Shown: positions 46,301-54,817, counted from the stretch's first letter. The stretch is DNA of 64,000 nt from Rhizorhabdus histidinilytica (GCF_900167915.1 NZ_FUYM01000011.1:62001-126000); one strand, 5' to 3'. Notes: generated from the letters alone by a model not told the origin. Translations and numbers: made by a program.

Positions 46301-46393
46301 GCCGACGGATCGGCGTTGCCCGGCTGGTCGCCGTCCTGGGCGCATCCGGCCGCCTGGGCGCCGTTCACCGTCATCGGCTCCGACGACGGCTGA
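43319..46393 (+). CDS. Exported TPR-CHAT (caspase-like) protease
   Basis: 1024 residues. A signal-peptide-like start (LLTALALVLAAPLSAAEP) is followed by about ten tetratricopeptide repeats of the kinesin-light-chain type (residues 40-430, for example SYNNLGFNLDGQGRHADAAP). Then come a helical middle region and a C-terminal CHAT domain (about 690-1020) with the catalytic His in IIAFATHGIL and Cys in DWVILSACNTATADGTPG. CHAT proteins are caspase-like peptidases; TPRs usually bind partners. Export sets it apart from cytoplasmic CHAT effectors. Confidence 0.9.
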   Translation: MRTMPPGRAGGLLTALALVLAAPLSAAEPDADTRLARIEAGIGAATAARRWDEAIALGREALAIEEAAKGADHPEVGGTLSLIAGWLVRQGKPAEATPLYRRALAIFAAKLGPDDRLSEQAASNLAANLQALGSYDEAEGLYRAALGRARAKAGEEGRATALAYNNLAYALGRQGRFTEARDLYARALGIAQRWEPEDLDLALIEGNVASNLDALGRPIEAEPLYRQSLAVRIAELGPDDPAVATSYNNLGFNLDGQGRHADAAPAYRRALDIRTAIDPDGLAAATGYNNAAHNLNRQGDYAGAAPLYARALAIWQRTYGTDHPVTAIGLSNVAVNLERQGKAAEAQPLFEQALAIRLRTLRAGHPDIATARLRLGHVLAAQGRFDAALPYYEQGVAARRAAFGADHPALAEALADLADLYLSLGRPADAVKAAREAAEIVRRRRAGRIGDARDSDGAQQAIARAEAGDASRFDPLAGAFATLIRANWAEAARSPGQAAALRAEAFLAAQDLSVSAAARSMARTAARTAAGEGPLGALVRRQQDLSDRAAELDARLLRQLIAGDGARIAQTRDLIAANARDLAEADRRLAQDFPSYARLIGAQSVALGEARGRLGAADGLLLIVAAGDDLYSFALGPGDVRWSRHGGAAVVAETVRRLRCQVDPKGCGDAAPGWPPFDRTAAFGLYRDLIAPVEPALAGSRGLFVVTGGALAELPLGLLPTAPPATGSADAAALRDTPWLADRYALTVLPAVSVLRAAPVTPVAATAGGQVQFVGYGAPAFVGPAGEGRNIDDFLRIPQPVDRAGQGLADPSALRELSPLPGTEVELKAMAATLSATPELLHLGTAATEGSVRRDQAVGSARIIAFATHGILPGEIGGLREPGLAFTPPETGSPEDDGLLAASEVTGMHLSADWVILSACNTATADGTPGADSLSSLGRAFLYAGAGSLLASRWRVADDATAALTVETLVARKAGLSRAAALQQAMRAVRTGRRADGSALPGWSPSWAHPAAWAPFTVIGSDDG

Positions 46394-46462
46394 GCCATAT
46401 GGAGCGGCCGCGATTTCCGAGTCGGCAGATGTTTCCATCTGCCTGGAAATCGCTCTATCGCT

Positions 46463-46648
46463 TCACTCGTGCGGGCGGAGGCCCGTGTTGAGCTTTTCGA
46501 TGACTTCGGCGAGCGGTTCGGTGACGGTGACGCTGCGGCCCTCGCCGAAGCGGATGCGGGTGCCGTCGCTGACCTGTGAGATGAAGGTCACCTGATGGGC
46601 GTTGATCGCGGTTTCGACCCGGTCGGTGCCGACGAACATGACGAGCAT
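46463..46648 (-). CDS. Small conserved-looking protein, FlbD-like strand pattern
   Basis: 61 residues: VMFVGTDRVETAINAHQVTF and ISQVSDGTRIRFGEGRSVTV, then TEPLAEVIEKLNTGL. The plan of beta strands and a final helix (V-x-E-x-L-x-E-V-I-E-K-L) recalls FlbD-type small proteins, but similarity is weak. GGAGAGGAAGAC precedes the ATG and codon use is GC3-rich, so it is likely real. Confidence 0.65.
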   Translation of the reverse strand: MLVMFVGTDRVETAINAHQVTFISQVSDGTRIRFGEGRSVTVTEPLAEVIEKLNTGLRPHE

Positions 46649-46708
46649 GTCTTCCTCTCCTTCATTCCTTGGGCAGAGAGGATAGCGCGGCGCGCGTGGG
46701 CCACAAGA

Positions 46709-47257
46709 TCAGAACAGCTTGGTCCGGCATTTGCGGGTCTGATGGATTCCGCGCAGGAAACCGCGCCGCGCATATCCCGCCGCGATCGCGCGCTCGAGCC
46801 GGCGTTGCGCGGGGGCCGCGCCGGTCACCTCGCGGACGAGGCCGCGAAACGGGATGATCGAGTTGACGATCGTTTTGCCGCCCGCCTCGGCGAGCTTGCC
46901 GGCCTTGTTCTCCTTCTTGACATCGCCGGCCTTGAAGTCGGGACCGATCACGTCGGTCAGCTCGTGGAAGGCGCGCGAGATGTCGCGGCAGGTGCGGATG
47001 CCCTTCAGGCTGTAGGGCGCGTCCCACGCCTTCTGCAGCGGGATCGGAATGCCGGTCTTGGCGACGCCGACATCGCGTGCCGGCTGGCTCGCGATCCGCC
47101 CGGCGCTCTTGCCCATCGACTGGAGCCGCCCCTCCTCGTCGGGGGCCTGCGCGTTCCCGGCCTGGCCATTGTCCGGCGGCGGGGCGTCCCGGCCCGCGGC
47201 GGCGAGCGGGGCCGCGAACATGGCCAGCAGGGCGATGCGGAGGGCGGGCTTGATCAT
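46709..47257 (-). CDS. Exported hypothetical protein
   Basis: 182 residues with a signal peptide (ALRIALLAMFAAPLAAAG). The mature part has no domain that I recognise; VAKTGIPIPLQKAWDAPYSL, TCRDISRAFHELTDVIGPDF and a basic C terminus (RRLERAIAAGYARRGFLRGI) are the salient stretches. Two cysteines (TCRD and KCRT) could bridge. AGGA lies about 7 nt before the ATG. Confidence 0.7.
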   Translation of the reverse strand: MIKPALRIALLAMFAAPLAAAGRDAPPPDNGQAGNAQAPDEEGRLQSMGKSAGRIASQPARDVGVAKTGIPIPLQKAWDAPYSLKGIRTCRDISRAFHELTDVIGPDFKAGDVKKENKAGKLAEAGGKTIVNSIIPFRGLVREVTGAAPAQRRLERAIAAGYARRGFLRGIHQTRKCRTKLF

Positions 47258-47325
47258 GGCACTTTCCTAGCGGCGGCAATTGCGGGAAGAAAAGAGCGAT
47301 ATTTCGCTTAGGGGGAGCCTTGGGA

Positions 47326-48606
47326 ATGGCCTTGCGTCGTCTTTGTTCCGTGATCGGCCTCGCGCTGTTCGCCGCGGGCGCCGTGCAGGCGCAGACCAGC
47401 TATGTCCGCGCCGGGCGGCTGATCGACAGCGAGAAGGGCGTCGTCCTGGCCGACCGGCTGATCCGGATCGACGACGGCCGGGTCACCGCCGTCACCCCCT
47501 ATGCCCCGCCGCCGCCGGGTGCGGCGTTGCTCGACTGGTCGGGCTATACGGTGCTGCCAGGGCTGATCGACATGCACACCCATCTCGCCGACTGGGGGCA
47601 GACCAACAACGTCGCCGAACCCCTGCTGCACAGCCAGCAGGAGATCGCCTATGTCGGCGCGCGCCACGCCCGCGAGACGCTGCACGCCGGCTTCACCACC
47701 GTCCACGATGTCGGCACCTTCCGCGCATACAGCGACGTCGCGCTGCGCGACGCGATCGGCCGCGGCGACGTCGAGGGGCCGCGGATGAGCGTGGTCGGCG
47801 CCTATATCACCGTGCCGGGCGGCGGCGGCGAGGTCACCGGCTTCGCCCCGGACGTGCAACTGCCCGCCGACATGCGGGTTGGCGTCGTCACCGGTCCCGA
47901 GGACGTGCGGCTCAAGGTCAACCAGCTCTTCCAGCGCGGGGTCGACTCGATCAAGCTGATCGCGACCGGCGCGGTGCTCGCCGAAGGGACCGAGCCGGGC
48001 GTGCAGGAGCTGAGCGAGGAGGAGATGCGCGCCGCGGTCGAGACGGCGAAGGCCAATGGCGGCTGGGTAACGGCGCACGCGCATGGCGCGGCGGGGATCA
48101 AGGCGGCGATCCGTGCCGGGGTGCGTGCGATCGAGCACGCCTCGCTGATCGACGACGAGGGTATCGCGCTGGCCAAGGCCAGGGGCGTGTTCCTCGACAT
48201 GGATATTTATAACGGTGACTATATCGAGGAGGTCGGCACCCGCGAGGGATGGCCGGCCGACCATCTCCGCAAGAATCGCGAGACCACGGACGCCCAGCGC
48301 GAGGGGTTCCGCAAGGCGGTGAAGGCGGGCGTGAAGATCAGCTTCGGCACCGACGCCGGCGTCTATCCGCACGGCCTCAACGCCCGGCAGTTCAAATATA
48401 TGGTCCGCTACGGGATGACGCCGATGCAGGCGATCCAGGCGGCGACGGTGACGGCGGCGGAGCTGCTCGGCTGGTCGGCCGACGTCGGCGCGGTGGCGCC
48501 GGGCCATTATGCCGACATGGTCGCGGTGAAGGCCGATCCGATCGCCGACATCGCCGCGCTCGAACGGATCGATCATGTCATGAAGGGCGGGGTGCTGATC
48601 CGATAA
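47326..48606 (+). CDS. Exported amidohydrolase (Xaa-Pro/imidazolonepropionase-like)
   Basis: 426 residues with a signal peptide (LCSVIGLALFAAGAVQA). Metal-site motifs of the amidohydrolase superfamily: LIDMHTHLAD, a bridging Lys in SIKLIATGAV, TAHAHGAAGIKAAI, AIEHASLIDD and SFGTDAGVYPHG. This matches the subgroup related to carboxypeptidase/Xaa-Arg or Xaa-Lys dipeptidases of environmental bacteria. GGGGGAG lies 8 nt before the ATG. Confidence 0.9.
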   Translation: MALRRLCSVIGLALFAAGAVQAQTSYVRAGRLIDSEKGVVLADRLIRIDDGRVTAVTPYAPPPPGAALLDWSGYTVLPGLIDMHTHLADWGQTNNVAEPLLHSQQEIAYVGARHARETLHAGFTTVHDVGTFRAYSDVALRDAIGRGDVEGPRMSVVGAYITVPGGGGEVTGFAPDVQLPADMRVGVVTGPEDVRLKVNQLFQRGVDSIKLIATGAVLAEGTEPGVQELSEEEMRAAVETAKANGGWVTAHAHGAAGIKAAIRAGVRAIEHASLIDDEGIALAKARGVFLDMDIYNGDYIEEVGTREGWPADHLRKNRETTDAQREGFRKAVKAGVKISFGTDAGVYPHGLNARQFKYMVRYGMTPMQAIQAATVTAAELLGWSADVGAVAPGHYADMVAVKADPIADIAALERIDHVMKGGVLIR

Positions 48607-48675
48607 CGCGGTTGTCCGCCGCTTAACCAGCCCGGGCAAGCCTTCCTTAGAGCATCGCGCCCTTTATCTGACCGT

Positions 48676-48730
48676 TCCTTCGAGACGCCATTTCGCCTTT
48701 GCTCAATGGCTCCTCAGGATGTGCGGAATT
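48676..48730. repeat. Half copy of family B repeat
   Basis: TCCTTCGAGACGCCATTTCG and CTCAATGGCTCCTCAGGATG match the right half of the complete unit at 5629-5680, with one change (GATGAGCGG to GATGTGCGG). The left half is absent. It ends just before the start of the following small gene. Confidence 0.8.
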
Positions 48731-48738
48731 GGGTAGTC

Positions 48739-49044
48739 ATGGATCTGCTGAACGTCATCCGAAGCGACCTGCGCGTCGGCGAGGCGATGGCGGCCGCAGC
48801 GGCGGCGACCATCGCCGACCGGCGCGGCATCGCCGCCATCCCCGCCGTCACCCGGCCGGACAGGGTCGAGCCGGTGGGCGAGCATCCCCGCCGCCCGCTC
48901 CGCGCGACGGCGAGGCGGCTTGAAGACGAGGACGAGGGCGAAACGCCGGTCGAGCCGACGCCCGCGCCGAACCTCTACACCGCCGACGCGGCGCTGAAAC
49001 GGACCGACCGGGGCACCGGCAGCCGGCTCGACCTGTTCGCCTGA
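48739..49044 (+). CDS. Small hypothetical protein
   Basis: 101 residues with strong GC3 codon bias, which argues for a real gene. The N terminus is a short alanine-rich helix (RVGEAMAAAAAATIADRRGI), the middle is acidic (LEDEDEGETPVEPTPAPN) and the end is TGSRLDLFA. No family was recognised. Start ATG 48739 lacks an obvious Shine-Dalgarno; an in-frame ATG at 48706 lies inside the repeat. Confidence 0.5.
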   Translation: MDLLNVIRSDLRVGEAMAAAAAATIADRRGIAAIPAVTRPDRVEPVGEHPRRPLRATARRLEDEDEGETPVEPTPAPNLYTADAALKRTDRGTGSRLDLFA

Positions 49045-49051
49045 GCGGCCG

Positions 49052-50089
49052 TCAGGCCGCGGCGCCGCGTTCGCGGATCAGATCGAGCGCGACGTCGACG
49101 ATCATGTCCTCCTGGCCGCCGACCATCTTGCGGCGGCCGAGCTCGACCAAGATGGTACGGGTGTCGAGGCCATAGTCCGCCGCCGCCTTCTCGGCATGGC
49201 GCAGGAAGCTCGAATAGACGCCGGCATAGCCGAGCGCGAGCGTCTCGCGGTCGACGCGGACCGGCCGGTCCTGGAGCGGGCGGACGAGATCCTCGGCGGC
49301 GTCCATCAGCGCGTTGACGTCGCAGCCATGGTTCCAGCCCTTGCGGTCGACCGCGGCGATGAACACCTCGAGCGGCGCATTGCCCGCGCCCGCGCCCATG
49401 CCGGCGAGGCTGGCGTCGATCCGCACCGCGCCCTCCTGCGCCGCAACGATCGAGTTGGCGACGCCGAGCGAGAGGTTGTGATGGGCGTGCATGCCGCGCT
49501 GGGTCTCGGGCCTGAGCACCCGGTCATAGGCCTGGAAGCGGGCGCGGATCCCGTCCATGTCGAGCGCGCCGCCGCTGTCGGTGACATAGACGCATTGCGC
49601 GCCGTAGCTCTCCATCAGCAGCGCCTGCTGCGCGAGCGCCTCCGGCTCGATCATGTGGCTCATCATCAGGAAGCCCGACACGTCCATGCCGAGATCGCGG
49701 GCGATGCCGATATGCTGCTTCGAGACGTCGGCCTCGGTGCAATGGGTCGCGACGCGCACCGAGCGGACGCCGATGTCATAGGCGCGGCGCAGCTCGTCGA
49801 CGGTGCCGACGCCGGGCAGGATCAGCGTGGTCAGCACCGAGCGGGTCAGCACGTCGGCCACGGCCTCCAGCCATTCCCAGTCGGTGTGCGCGCCGAAGCC
49901 ATAGTTGAAGCTGGCGCCGTTCAGGCCGTCGCCATGGGCGACCTCGATCGCGTCGACCCCGGCCTCGTCGAGCGCCTTGGCGATCGCGCGGACATGGTCG
50001 ATGCCGTACATGTGCCGGATCGCATGCATGCCGTCGCGCAGCGTCACGTCCTGGATGTAGAGCTTGTCCTTGCTGACGTCGAAGCTCAT
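49052..50089 (-). CDS. mhpE: 4-hydroxy-2-oxovalerate aldolase
   Basis: 345 residues of the DmpG/MhpE/BphI family. It cleaves 4-hydroxy-2-oxovalerate to pyruvate and acetaldehyde, last but one step of meta-cleavage lower pathways. HMGL-like TIM barrel with [20 protein letters not shown] (metal and catalytic residues), [38 protein letters not shown] and [20 protein letters not shown]. The C-terminal domain channels acetaldehyde to the dehydrogenase, whose gene overlaps by 4 bp. Confidence 0.96.
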   Translation of the reverse strand: MSFDVSKDKLYIQDVTLRDGMHAIRHMYGIDHVRAIAKALDEAGVDAIEVAHGDGLNGASFNYGFGAHTDWEWLEAVADVLTRSVLTTLILPGVGTVDELRRAYDIGVRSVRVATHCTEADVSKQHIGIARDLGMDVSGFLMMSHMIEPEALAQQALLMESYGAQCVYVTDSGGALDMDGIRARFQAYDRVLRPETQRGMHAHHNLSLGVANSIVAAQEGAVRIDASLAGMGAGAGNAPLEVFIAAVDRKGWNHGCDVNALMDAAEDLVRPLQDRPVRVDRETLALGYAGVYSSFLRHAEKAAADYGLDTRTILVELGRRKMVGGQEDMIVDVALDLIRERGAAA

Positions 50090-51030
50090 GCCGCGGCCCT
50101 CCGTTCGATGATGCGCTGCGCGAGCAGCTCGCCGGTCGCCTTGGCGGCGGCGGTCATGATGTCGAGATTGCCCGAATAGCTGGGCAGATAGTCGCCGGCG
50201 CCCTCGACCTCGAGGAACACCGAGGTCTTGATGCCGGTGAACTCGCCGCGGCCGGGGATCTTCAGCTTGTTGTTGTCGCCGAAGCGCTCGAACTGGACCT
50301 CCTGCTTCAGGCGGTAGCCGGGCACATAGGCCTGCACCTTCCTGACCATCGCCGCGACCGAGGCGCGGATCGCGTCCTCGTCGGCGCCCTCGGACAGGGT
50401 GAAGACGGTGTCGCGCATGATCATCGGCGGCTCGGCCGGATTGAGGATGATGATCGCCTTGCCCTGCGCGGCGCCGCCGACCTTCTCGATCGCGCTCGCC
50501 GTGGTGCGGGTGAACTCGTCGATGTTGGCGCGGGTGCCGGGACCGGCCGAGCGCGAGGACACCGACGCGACGATCTCGGCATAATGGACCGTGGCGACCT
50601 GGGCGACGGCGGCGACGATGGGGATCGTCGCCTGGCCGCCGCAGGTGACCATGTTGACGTTGGTCGCGTCGAGATGCTCGTCCATGTTGACGGGCGGGAT
50701 GGTGAAGGGGCCGATCGCCGCCGGGGTCAGGTCGACCACCAGCTTGCCGTCGGCGCGCAGCGCCTCGTCATGGACCTTGTGCGCATAGGCGGAGGTCGCG
50801 TCGAAGACGACGCCGATCTCGGCATAGTCGGGCAGCTTCTTCAGCCCCTCGATCCCCTCATGCGTGGTCGCGATGCCGCGCTCGCGCGCCATGGCGAGTC
50901 CCTCGGACGCCGGATCGATGCCGACGACCGCCGCCAGCTCCATGTTCTGCGGGTATTTGATCATCTTGATCATCAGGTCGGTGCCGATGTTGCCCGATCC
51001 GATGATCGCCGCCTTGACCTTCTGGCTCAT
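50086..51030 (-). CDS. mhpF: Acetaldehyde dehydrogenase (acylating)
   Basis: 314 residues of the DmpF/MhpF/BphJ family. It oxidises acetaldehyde to acetyl-CoA with NAD and CoA. Rossmann motif [20 protein letters not shown], the catalytic Cys in [20 protein letters not shown], and [20 protein letters not shown]. It forms a channelling complex with the aldolase encoded next. Start ATG at 51030. Confidence 0.96.
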   Translation of the reverse strand: MSQKVKAAIIGSGNIGTDLMIKMIKYPQNMELAAVVGIDPASEGLAMARERGIATTHEGIEGLKKLPDYAEIGVVFDATSAYAHKVHDEALRADGKLVVDLTPAAIGPFTIPPVNMDEHLDATNVNMVTCGGQATIPIVAAVAQVATVHYAEIVASVSSRSAGPGTRANIDEFTRTTASAIEKVGGAAQGKAIIILNPAEPPMIMRDTVFTLSEGADEDAIRASVAAMVRKVQAYVPGYRLKQEVQFERFGDNNKLKIPGRGEFTGIKTSVFLEVEGAGDYLPSYSGNLDIMTAAAKATGELLAQRIIERRAAA

Positions 51031-51032
51031 GG

Positions 51033-51812
51033 CTATGCTCCGTAGGTGAATGTGCAGGTGCCGAGGCCGCCGATGAGGGTGCGGACCTCGTCGCCGGGCG
51101 TCAGCGCGACCATCGGGCCGAGCGCCCCGGACAGGAGGATGTCGCCGGCCCGCAGCGGTTCGCCGCGCGAGGCGAGGGTGCGGGCCAGCCACTGGACCGC
51201 GTTGAGCGGATGACCGAGGCAGGCGGCGCCCGCACCGAGCGAAACCACCGCTCCGTTGAACTCCATGACCATGCCGCAGCTGTAGAGATCGAGCCCGGCG
51301 AGCGGCTTCGGATCGCCGCCCAGCACGAAATAGGCCGACGAGCCGTTGTCGGCGACGGTGTCGGCGAAGCTGATCTTCCAGTCGGCGATGCGGCTGTCGA
51401 CGATCTCGATCGCCGCGACCGCATGGTCGATCGCCGCGGCGATCACCTCGGGCGATGCGTCGGCATCGGCGATGTCGCGGCCCAGAACGAAGGCGATCTC
51501 GGCCTCCGCCTTGGGCTGGATCGCGCGGGCAGGATCGAGCCGGCCGCCGTCGGCGATCCGCATGTCCTCGAACAGCGCGCCGAAGTCGGGCCGGTCGACG
51601 CCGAGCTGCGCCTGGACCGCCTTGGCGGTGAGGCCGATCTTGCGGCCGACGAGGCGGCGGCCTTCGCCGACCCAATGTGCGGTGTTGATCGCCTGCACGG
51701 CATAGGCGCCGTCGATGTCGGTGGGGTCGAGCACGTCGCGCAGCGGCGCGATCGGGCCGGCGGCATAGGCCTCGCGCAGGCGGCGGGCGGTGGGTTCGAG
51801 ATCCTTCTCCAT
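51033..51812 (-). CDS. mhpD: 2-oxopent-4-enoate (2-hydroxypenta-2,4-dienoate) hydratase
   Basis: 259 residues of the fumarylacetoacetase-like MhpD/DmpE/BphH family. It hydrates 2-hydroxypenta-2,4-dienoate to 4-hydroxy-2-oxovalerate. Signatures: [34 protein letters not shown] (acidic metal ligands), [20 protein letters not shown] and [15 protein letters not shown]. First gene of the three-gene minus-strand operon, divergent from an IclR regulator. The upper pathway that would supply its substrate is not in the window. Confidence 0.95.
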   Translation of the reverse strand: MEKDLEPTARRLREAYAAGPIAPLRDVLDPTDIDGAYAVQAINTAHWVGEGRRLVGRKIGLTAKAVQAQLGVDRPDFGALFEDMRIADGGRLDPARAIQPKAEAEIAFVLGRDIADADASPEVIAAAIDHAVAAIEIVDSRIADWKISFADTVADNGSSAYFVLGGDPKPLAGLDLYSCGMVMEFNGAVVSLGAGAACLGHPLNAVQWLARTLASRGEPLRAGDILLSGALGPMVALTPGDEVRTLIGGLGTCTFTYGA

Positions 51813-51865
51813 GGCGCTGGACTAGGTCCGGGCGCGGCGCTCGGTCAAATCTCGCTTGCGCGCAA

Positions 51866-51882
51866 TTCCCGCCATGTGGGAA
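51866..51882. promoter_or_regulatory. Candidate IclR-family operator
   Basis: TTCCC-N7-GGGAA dyad 9 bp before the IclR gene start, in the 78-bp divergent space to the hydratase gene. IclR proteins often bind such inverted half-sites near their own promoter. Only the symmetry is observed. Confidence 0.4.
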
Positions 51883-51890
51883 ATGGGTGC

Positions 51891-52736
51891 ATGACCCGGA
51901 TCGGAACCTCGGCCCCGCAGACGCTGACCAGATCGCTGCTCCTGCTCGAACGTATCATCGACGACGATCGCGGCCTGTCGCTGTCGGTGCTGGCCGGGGA
52001 GCTCGGCATCTCCTCGTCGAGCGCGCACCGGCTCGCGGTCGGCTTCGAGAAGAGCGGTTTCCTGCTGCGGGTCGGGCGCGGCCATTATGTCGCGGGTCCG
52101 GTGCTGCTGCGGCTGGCCGGCGCCCGGCGCGACTGGGGCAGCTTCGCCGCCCGGGTCAGCCGGCCGATCCTGGGCCGGCTGTCGCGGCAGACGGGCAAGA
52201 CCGTCCACCTCGGCGTGTTCGAGGACAATATGGTCACCTATCTGCTCAAGATCGGCGACCGCAAGGGGGAGACGATCTCGCGTCAGGGGATGCAGCTCGA
52301 AGCCTATTGCTCGGGGATCGGCAAGGTGCTGCTCTCGCACCTGCCGGTGGGCGAGCGCGACGCCTATCTCGCCACCGGGCCGTTCGTCGGGCTGACCCCG
52401 ACGACGATCACCTCGGTCGCGGCGCTGCGGACCGAGCTCGATGCAGTGCGCGGCCAGGGCTATGCGATCGACAATGAGGAGATGGTGCCCGGTCTGATCT
52501 GCATCGCTGCGCCGCTCGCGCGCGCGGGCGACGTGGTGGCGGCGGTGTCGATGGTCGTATCGCGGGACGGGCCGCCCTGCGCGCCCGCCGACCTGCTGCC
52601 GCCGCTACGCCGCGCGATCGCCGAGATCGAGGCGCGGCTGTTCCCCTATAGCGACGAGGGGACGGTGGCAGCGGTCAGAGGAGATCGGCATAATGGACGC
52701 GCGCGACGTCGGGATGCGAGCGCAGCCGCGCCTTGA
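51891..52736 (+). CDS. IclR-family transcriptional regulator
   Basis: 281 residues. N-terminal winged helix (about 10-75, [40 protein letters not shown]) and a GAF-like effector domain (about 85-255) with [38 protein letters not shown] and [21 protein letters not shown] basic tail of about 28 residues is unusual. It likely controls the divergent hydratase-dehydrogenase-aldolase operon. Its end overlaps the convergent oxygenase gene by 62 bp. Confidence 0.92.
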   Translation: MTRIGTSAPQTLTRSLLLLERIIDDDRGLSLSVLAGELGISSSSAHRLAVGFEKSGFLLRVGRGHYVAGPVLLRLAGARRDWGSFAARVSRPILGRLSRQTGKTVHLGVFEDNMVTYLLKIGDRKGETISRQGMQLEAYCSGIGKVLLSHLPVGERDAYLATGPFVGLTPTTITSVAALRTELDAVRGQGYAIDNEEMVPGLICIAAPLARAGDVVAAVSMVVSRDGPPCAPADLLPPLRRAIAEIEARLFPYSDEGTVAAVRGDRHNGRARRRDASAAAP

Positions 52737-53736
52737 GGTGGTTGGCGCCGACGTCGCGGAACAGCGGGTTGGCGGGATCGGAGCTGACGCCCCGCTCGGC
52801 CCGCTTCAGCGCGGGCGGAAGGTCGATCAGCGGGATGCTTCCCTCGTGCGCGGCGCCGAGGAAGAAGGCGATCGAGTAGCGCTCCAGGCCGGGCGGAGGC
52901 GAGACCGCGGCATGGACGTCCGCCCGAACGAAGCCGTTCGTCGCCAGCTCGAGCAATTCCCCGGTGTTGACGACGAAGCTGCCCGGTACCGGCGGCGCAT
53001 CGATCCATTCGCCGTCCTGCCCCTGGACGCGCAGCCCGGCCAATTCGTCCTGGAGGAGGATGGTGACCAGCCCGCCGTCCTTGTGGGCGCCGACCCCCTG
53101 GTCCGATCCGGCCGCGGCCCGGCCCGGATAGCGCAGGATCTTGAGATGCTGGCGGGGACGCGGCCGGACCATCGGTTCGAACGCGTCCTCGTCCTGGCCG
53201 AGGGCGATGGCGATCGCCCTGAGCACGTCGAGCCCGACGCGGGTGACAGCGTCCTGATAGCGGGTGATGACGTCCTTCAGTTCGGGCATCGCCGACGGCC
53301 ACAGGTTCGGGCCGATCGTCCGCTGCCAGGCCGGGCTGTCGGGCCCGACCGCCAGGGCCTCCTCCTCGCAGTCGAAGTCGACCTGCTCGCGCCAGTCGGG
53401 CCGGCCTTGCGTCAGCTCGGCGCCCGCCCGGCTATAGCCGCGGAACCGCGGCGAGCGGATCATCTCGATCTCCAGCTTGTCGGCTTCGGGAAGCGCGAAG
53501 AAGCGTTTCGACGCCGCCAGCACCTCCGCGACGAGCGTCGGATCGACACCATGCCCCGAAAGATAGAAGAAGCCATGCTCATAGAGGATGTCGCGTAAGT
53601 CAGCTGCGACAGAAGCGCGCTCGTCGGGCGTGCCGTCCAGCCTGGAGATGTCGAGCGTGGGAAGATGTGCGATCACAGATTCGCTCATCTTTTCGTCAGC
53701 GTAACTGTCGGTGGATGCCGTCAGTGCTTCGAGCAT
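52675..53736 (-). CDS. 2-oxoglutarate/Fe(II)-dependent oxygenase (isopenicillin-N-synthase-like)
   Basis: 353 residues. A DIOX_N region (HLPTLDISRLDGTPDERASV; DILYEHGFFYLSGHGVD) precedes the double-stranded beta helix. The iron site is HKD in GVGAHKDGGLVTILLQDELA and a distal His in VRADVHAAVSPPPG; an ERYSIAFFLGA motif supplies the Arg/Ser that holds 2-oxoglutarate. Substrate unknown. The ATG at 53736 has GAGGA upstream; an in-frame ATG at 53688 is possible. The 53737-53960 gap has no convincing gene. Confidence 0.9.
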   Translation of the reverse strand: MLEALTASTDSYADEKMSESVIAHLPTLDISRLDGTPDERASVAADLRDILYEHGFFYLSGHGVDPTLVAEVLAASKRFFALPEADKLEIEMIRSPRFRGYSRAGAELTQGRPDWREQVDFDCEEEALAVGPDSPAWQRTIGPNLWPSAMPELKDVITRYQDAVTRVGLDVLRAIAIALGQDEDAFEPMVRPRPRQHLKILRYPGRAAAGSDQGVGAHKDGGLVTILLQDELAGLRVQGQDGEWIDAPPVPGSFVVNTGELLELATNGFVRADVHAAVSPPPGLERYSIAFFLGAAHEGSIPLIDLPPALKRAERGVSSDPANPLFRDVGANHLKARLRSHPDVARVHYADLL

Positions 53737-53960
53737 GTCGGATTTCCTCGATGAGTACGGAAATCCATCCCCGGATAACGAGATATCCTGGGAAGGATCA
53801 GTTTACGTACTTGAGGATATCGGTCGAAGGTCTTGGGTAAACCACATTATGTCCCACGCGATCATGGGCGGCTTCCCACCGGAAAGCCGCCTGCGACGCA
53901 TGAATCGGATGGGGCGCCGCCCATCCGGCGCCGACGCGGGTCAGGGCGTCGCGGACGCGC

Positions 53961-54581
53961 TCAGCGCGGGGTGAGGCCGCCGAACAGCAGCTCGACCTGG
54001 GTGTCGATCACCTGTTCGATCGTGAAGCGGCCGTCGGGGCGGAACCAATCGACCGTGCCGTTGAGCAATTCGATGATCATGCGCAGCGTGATGTGGAGGT
54101 TGAGGTCGCTGCGGAACTGGCCCTGGCGGACGCCGTCCTGCAGCACGCCGTACCAGATCTGGAAGATGTCCTGCCAGGCTTCCTCGACATAGCTGAAGCG
54201 TTCCGACTTGGCGAAGAACTTGCGGTCGTTGGCGACGATCTTGAGGAGGTCCGGCTCCTGGACCAGGTTCTGCAGGCCGAACTGGATCATCTGCCGCAGC
54301 CGGTCGGGCGCCTCGGCGTCGCTGTGGGCGATCACCTCATATTGCTTGAGCAGCGGCAGCACGAACGGACGGACCAGCTCGTCGAGCATGTCGTCCTTGG
54401 TCGCGAAATGATAATAGAGGCTTCCCGAAAGGATGCCGGCGGCGTCGCCGATCTCGCGGATGCTCGCGGCCTCGAAGCCCTTCTCGGCGAACAGGGTCCG
54501 CGCGATCTGCAATATCTCCTCGCGCCGGCCGCTCTTGCGCCGCGTCGGCGAGCGTTCCGCTGTCGCAACCTCCTTGGGCAA
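53961..54581 (-). CDS. TetR-family transcriptional regulator
   Basis: 206 residues. The N-terminal helix-turn-helix (RREEILQIARTLFAEKGFEA, ASIREIGDAAGILSGSLYYH) is followed by a helical ligand domain of the KstR/FadR-like type (GLQNLVQEPDLLKIVANDRK). It starts with TTG at 54581, supported by a strong AGGAGG about 7 nt upstream. It is divergent from the luciferase-like/acyl-CoA ligase cluster and is the likely repressor of that cluster, perhaps released by an acyl-CoA. Confidence 0.92.
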   Translation of the reverse strand: MPKEVATAERSPTRRKSGRREEILQIARTLFAEKGFEAASIREIGDAAGILSGSLYYHFATKDDMLDELVRPFVLPLLKQYEVIAHSDAEAPDRLRQMIQFGLQNLVQEPDLLKIVANDRKFFAKSERFSYVEEAWQDIFQIWYGVLQDGVRQGQFRSDLNLHITLRMIIELLNGTVDWFRPDGRFTIEQVIDTQVELLFGGLTPR

Positions 54582-54769
54582 GCCTTTCCTCCTGTGTAAC
54601 GGCCCCTGACCGGTCCTCTAGCAACAGCGCCGCAGTCGAGCAACCGGATGCTCGCCCCGGTCGCCGGCCGATGCCGCCGGCCTGCAAGGCGAAAATCCCG
54701 GGAATCGACCGGTGGGCTGCTTGGCCAGGTCGGGAAACCCCGCCATCGCGGCGAAACATGTCAGCCTAG

Positions 54770-54817
54770 GCTTGGCTCGTTGGGCCAAGCAAGCGCTTTT
54801 TATGCCTCATGAGGCAT
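54770..54817. promoter_or_regulatory. Palindromes between tetR and the catabolic cluster
   Basis: A 7-bp inverted repeat GCTTGGC/GCCAAGC (54770-54790) and a perfect 16-bp palindrome ATGCCTCATGAGGCAT (54802-54817) lie in the 414-bp divergent region, which is otherwise AT-richer than its surroundings (54790-54945) and probably holds the promoters. A TetR dimer pair could bind the 16-bp site. The rest of this gap shows no gene. Confidence 0.5.

Noticed and set aside
43232-46438. Minus-strand frame of over 1000 codons opposite the CHAT gene
   Set aside because: The plus strand has TPR and CHAT catalytic motifs and a signal peptide; the minus frame has none and no plausible start signal.
48706-48738. 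Start of the small hypothetical gene at ATG 48706
   Set aside because: The codons from 48706 to about 48730 are family B repeat sequence; the ATG at 48739 begins the GC3-biased part.
53711-53974. Possible 87-codon gene between the 2OG-oxygenase and tetR
   Set aside because: No ribosome binding site, overlaps both neighbours on the opposite strand, and codon use is not GC3-biased in its first half.
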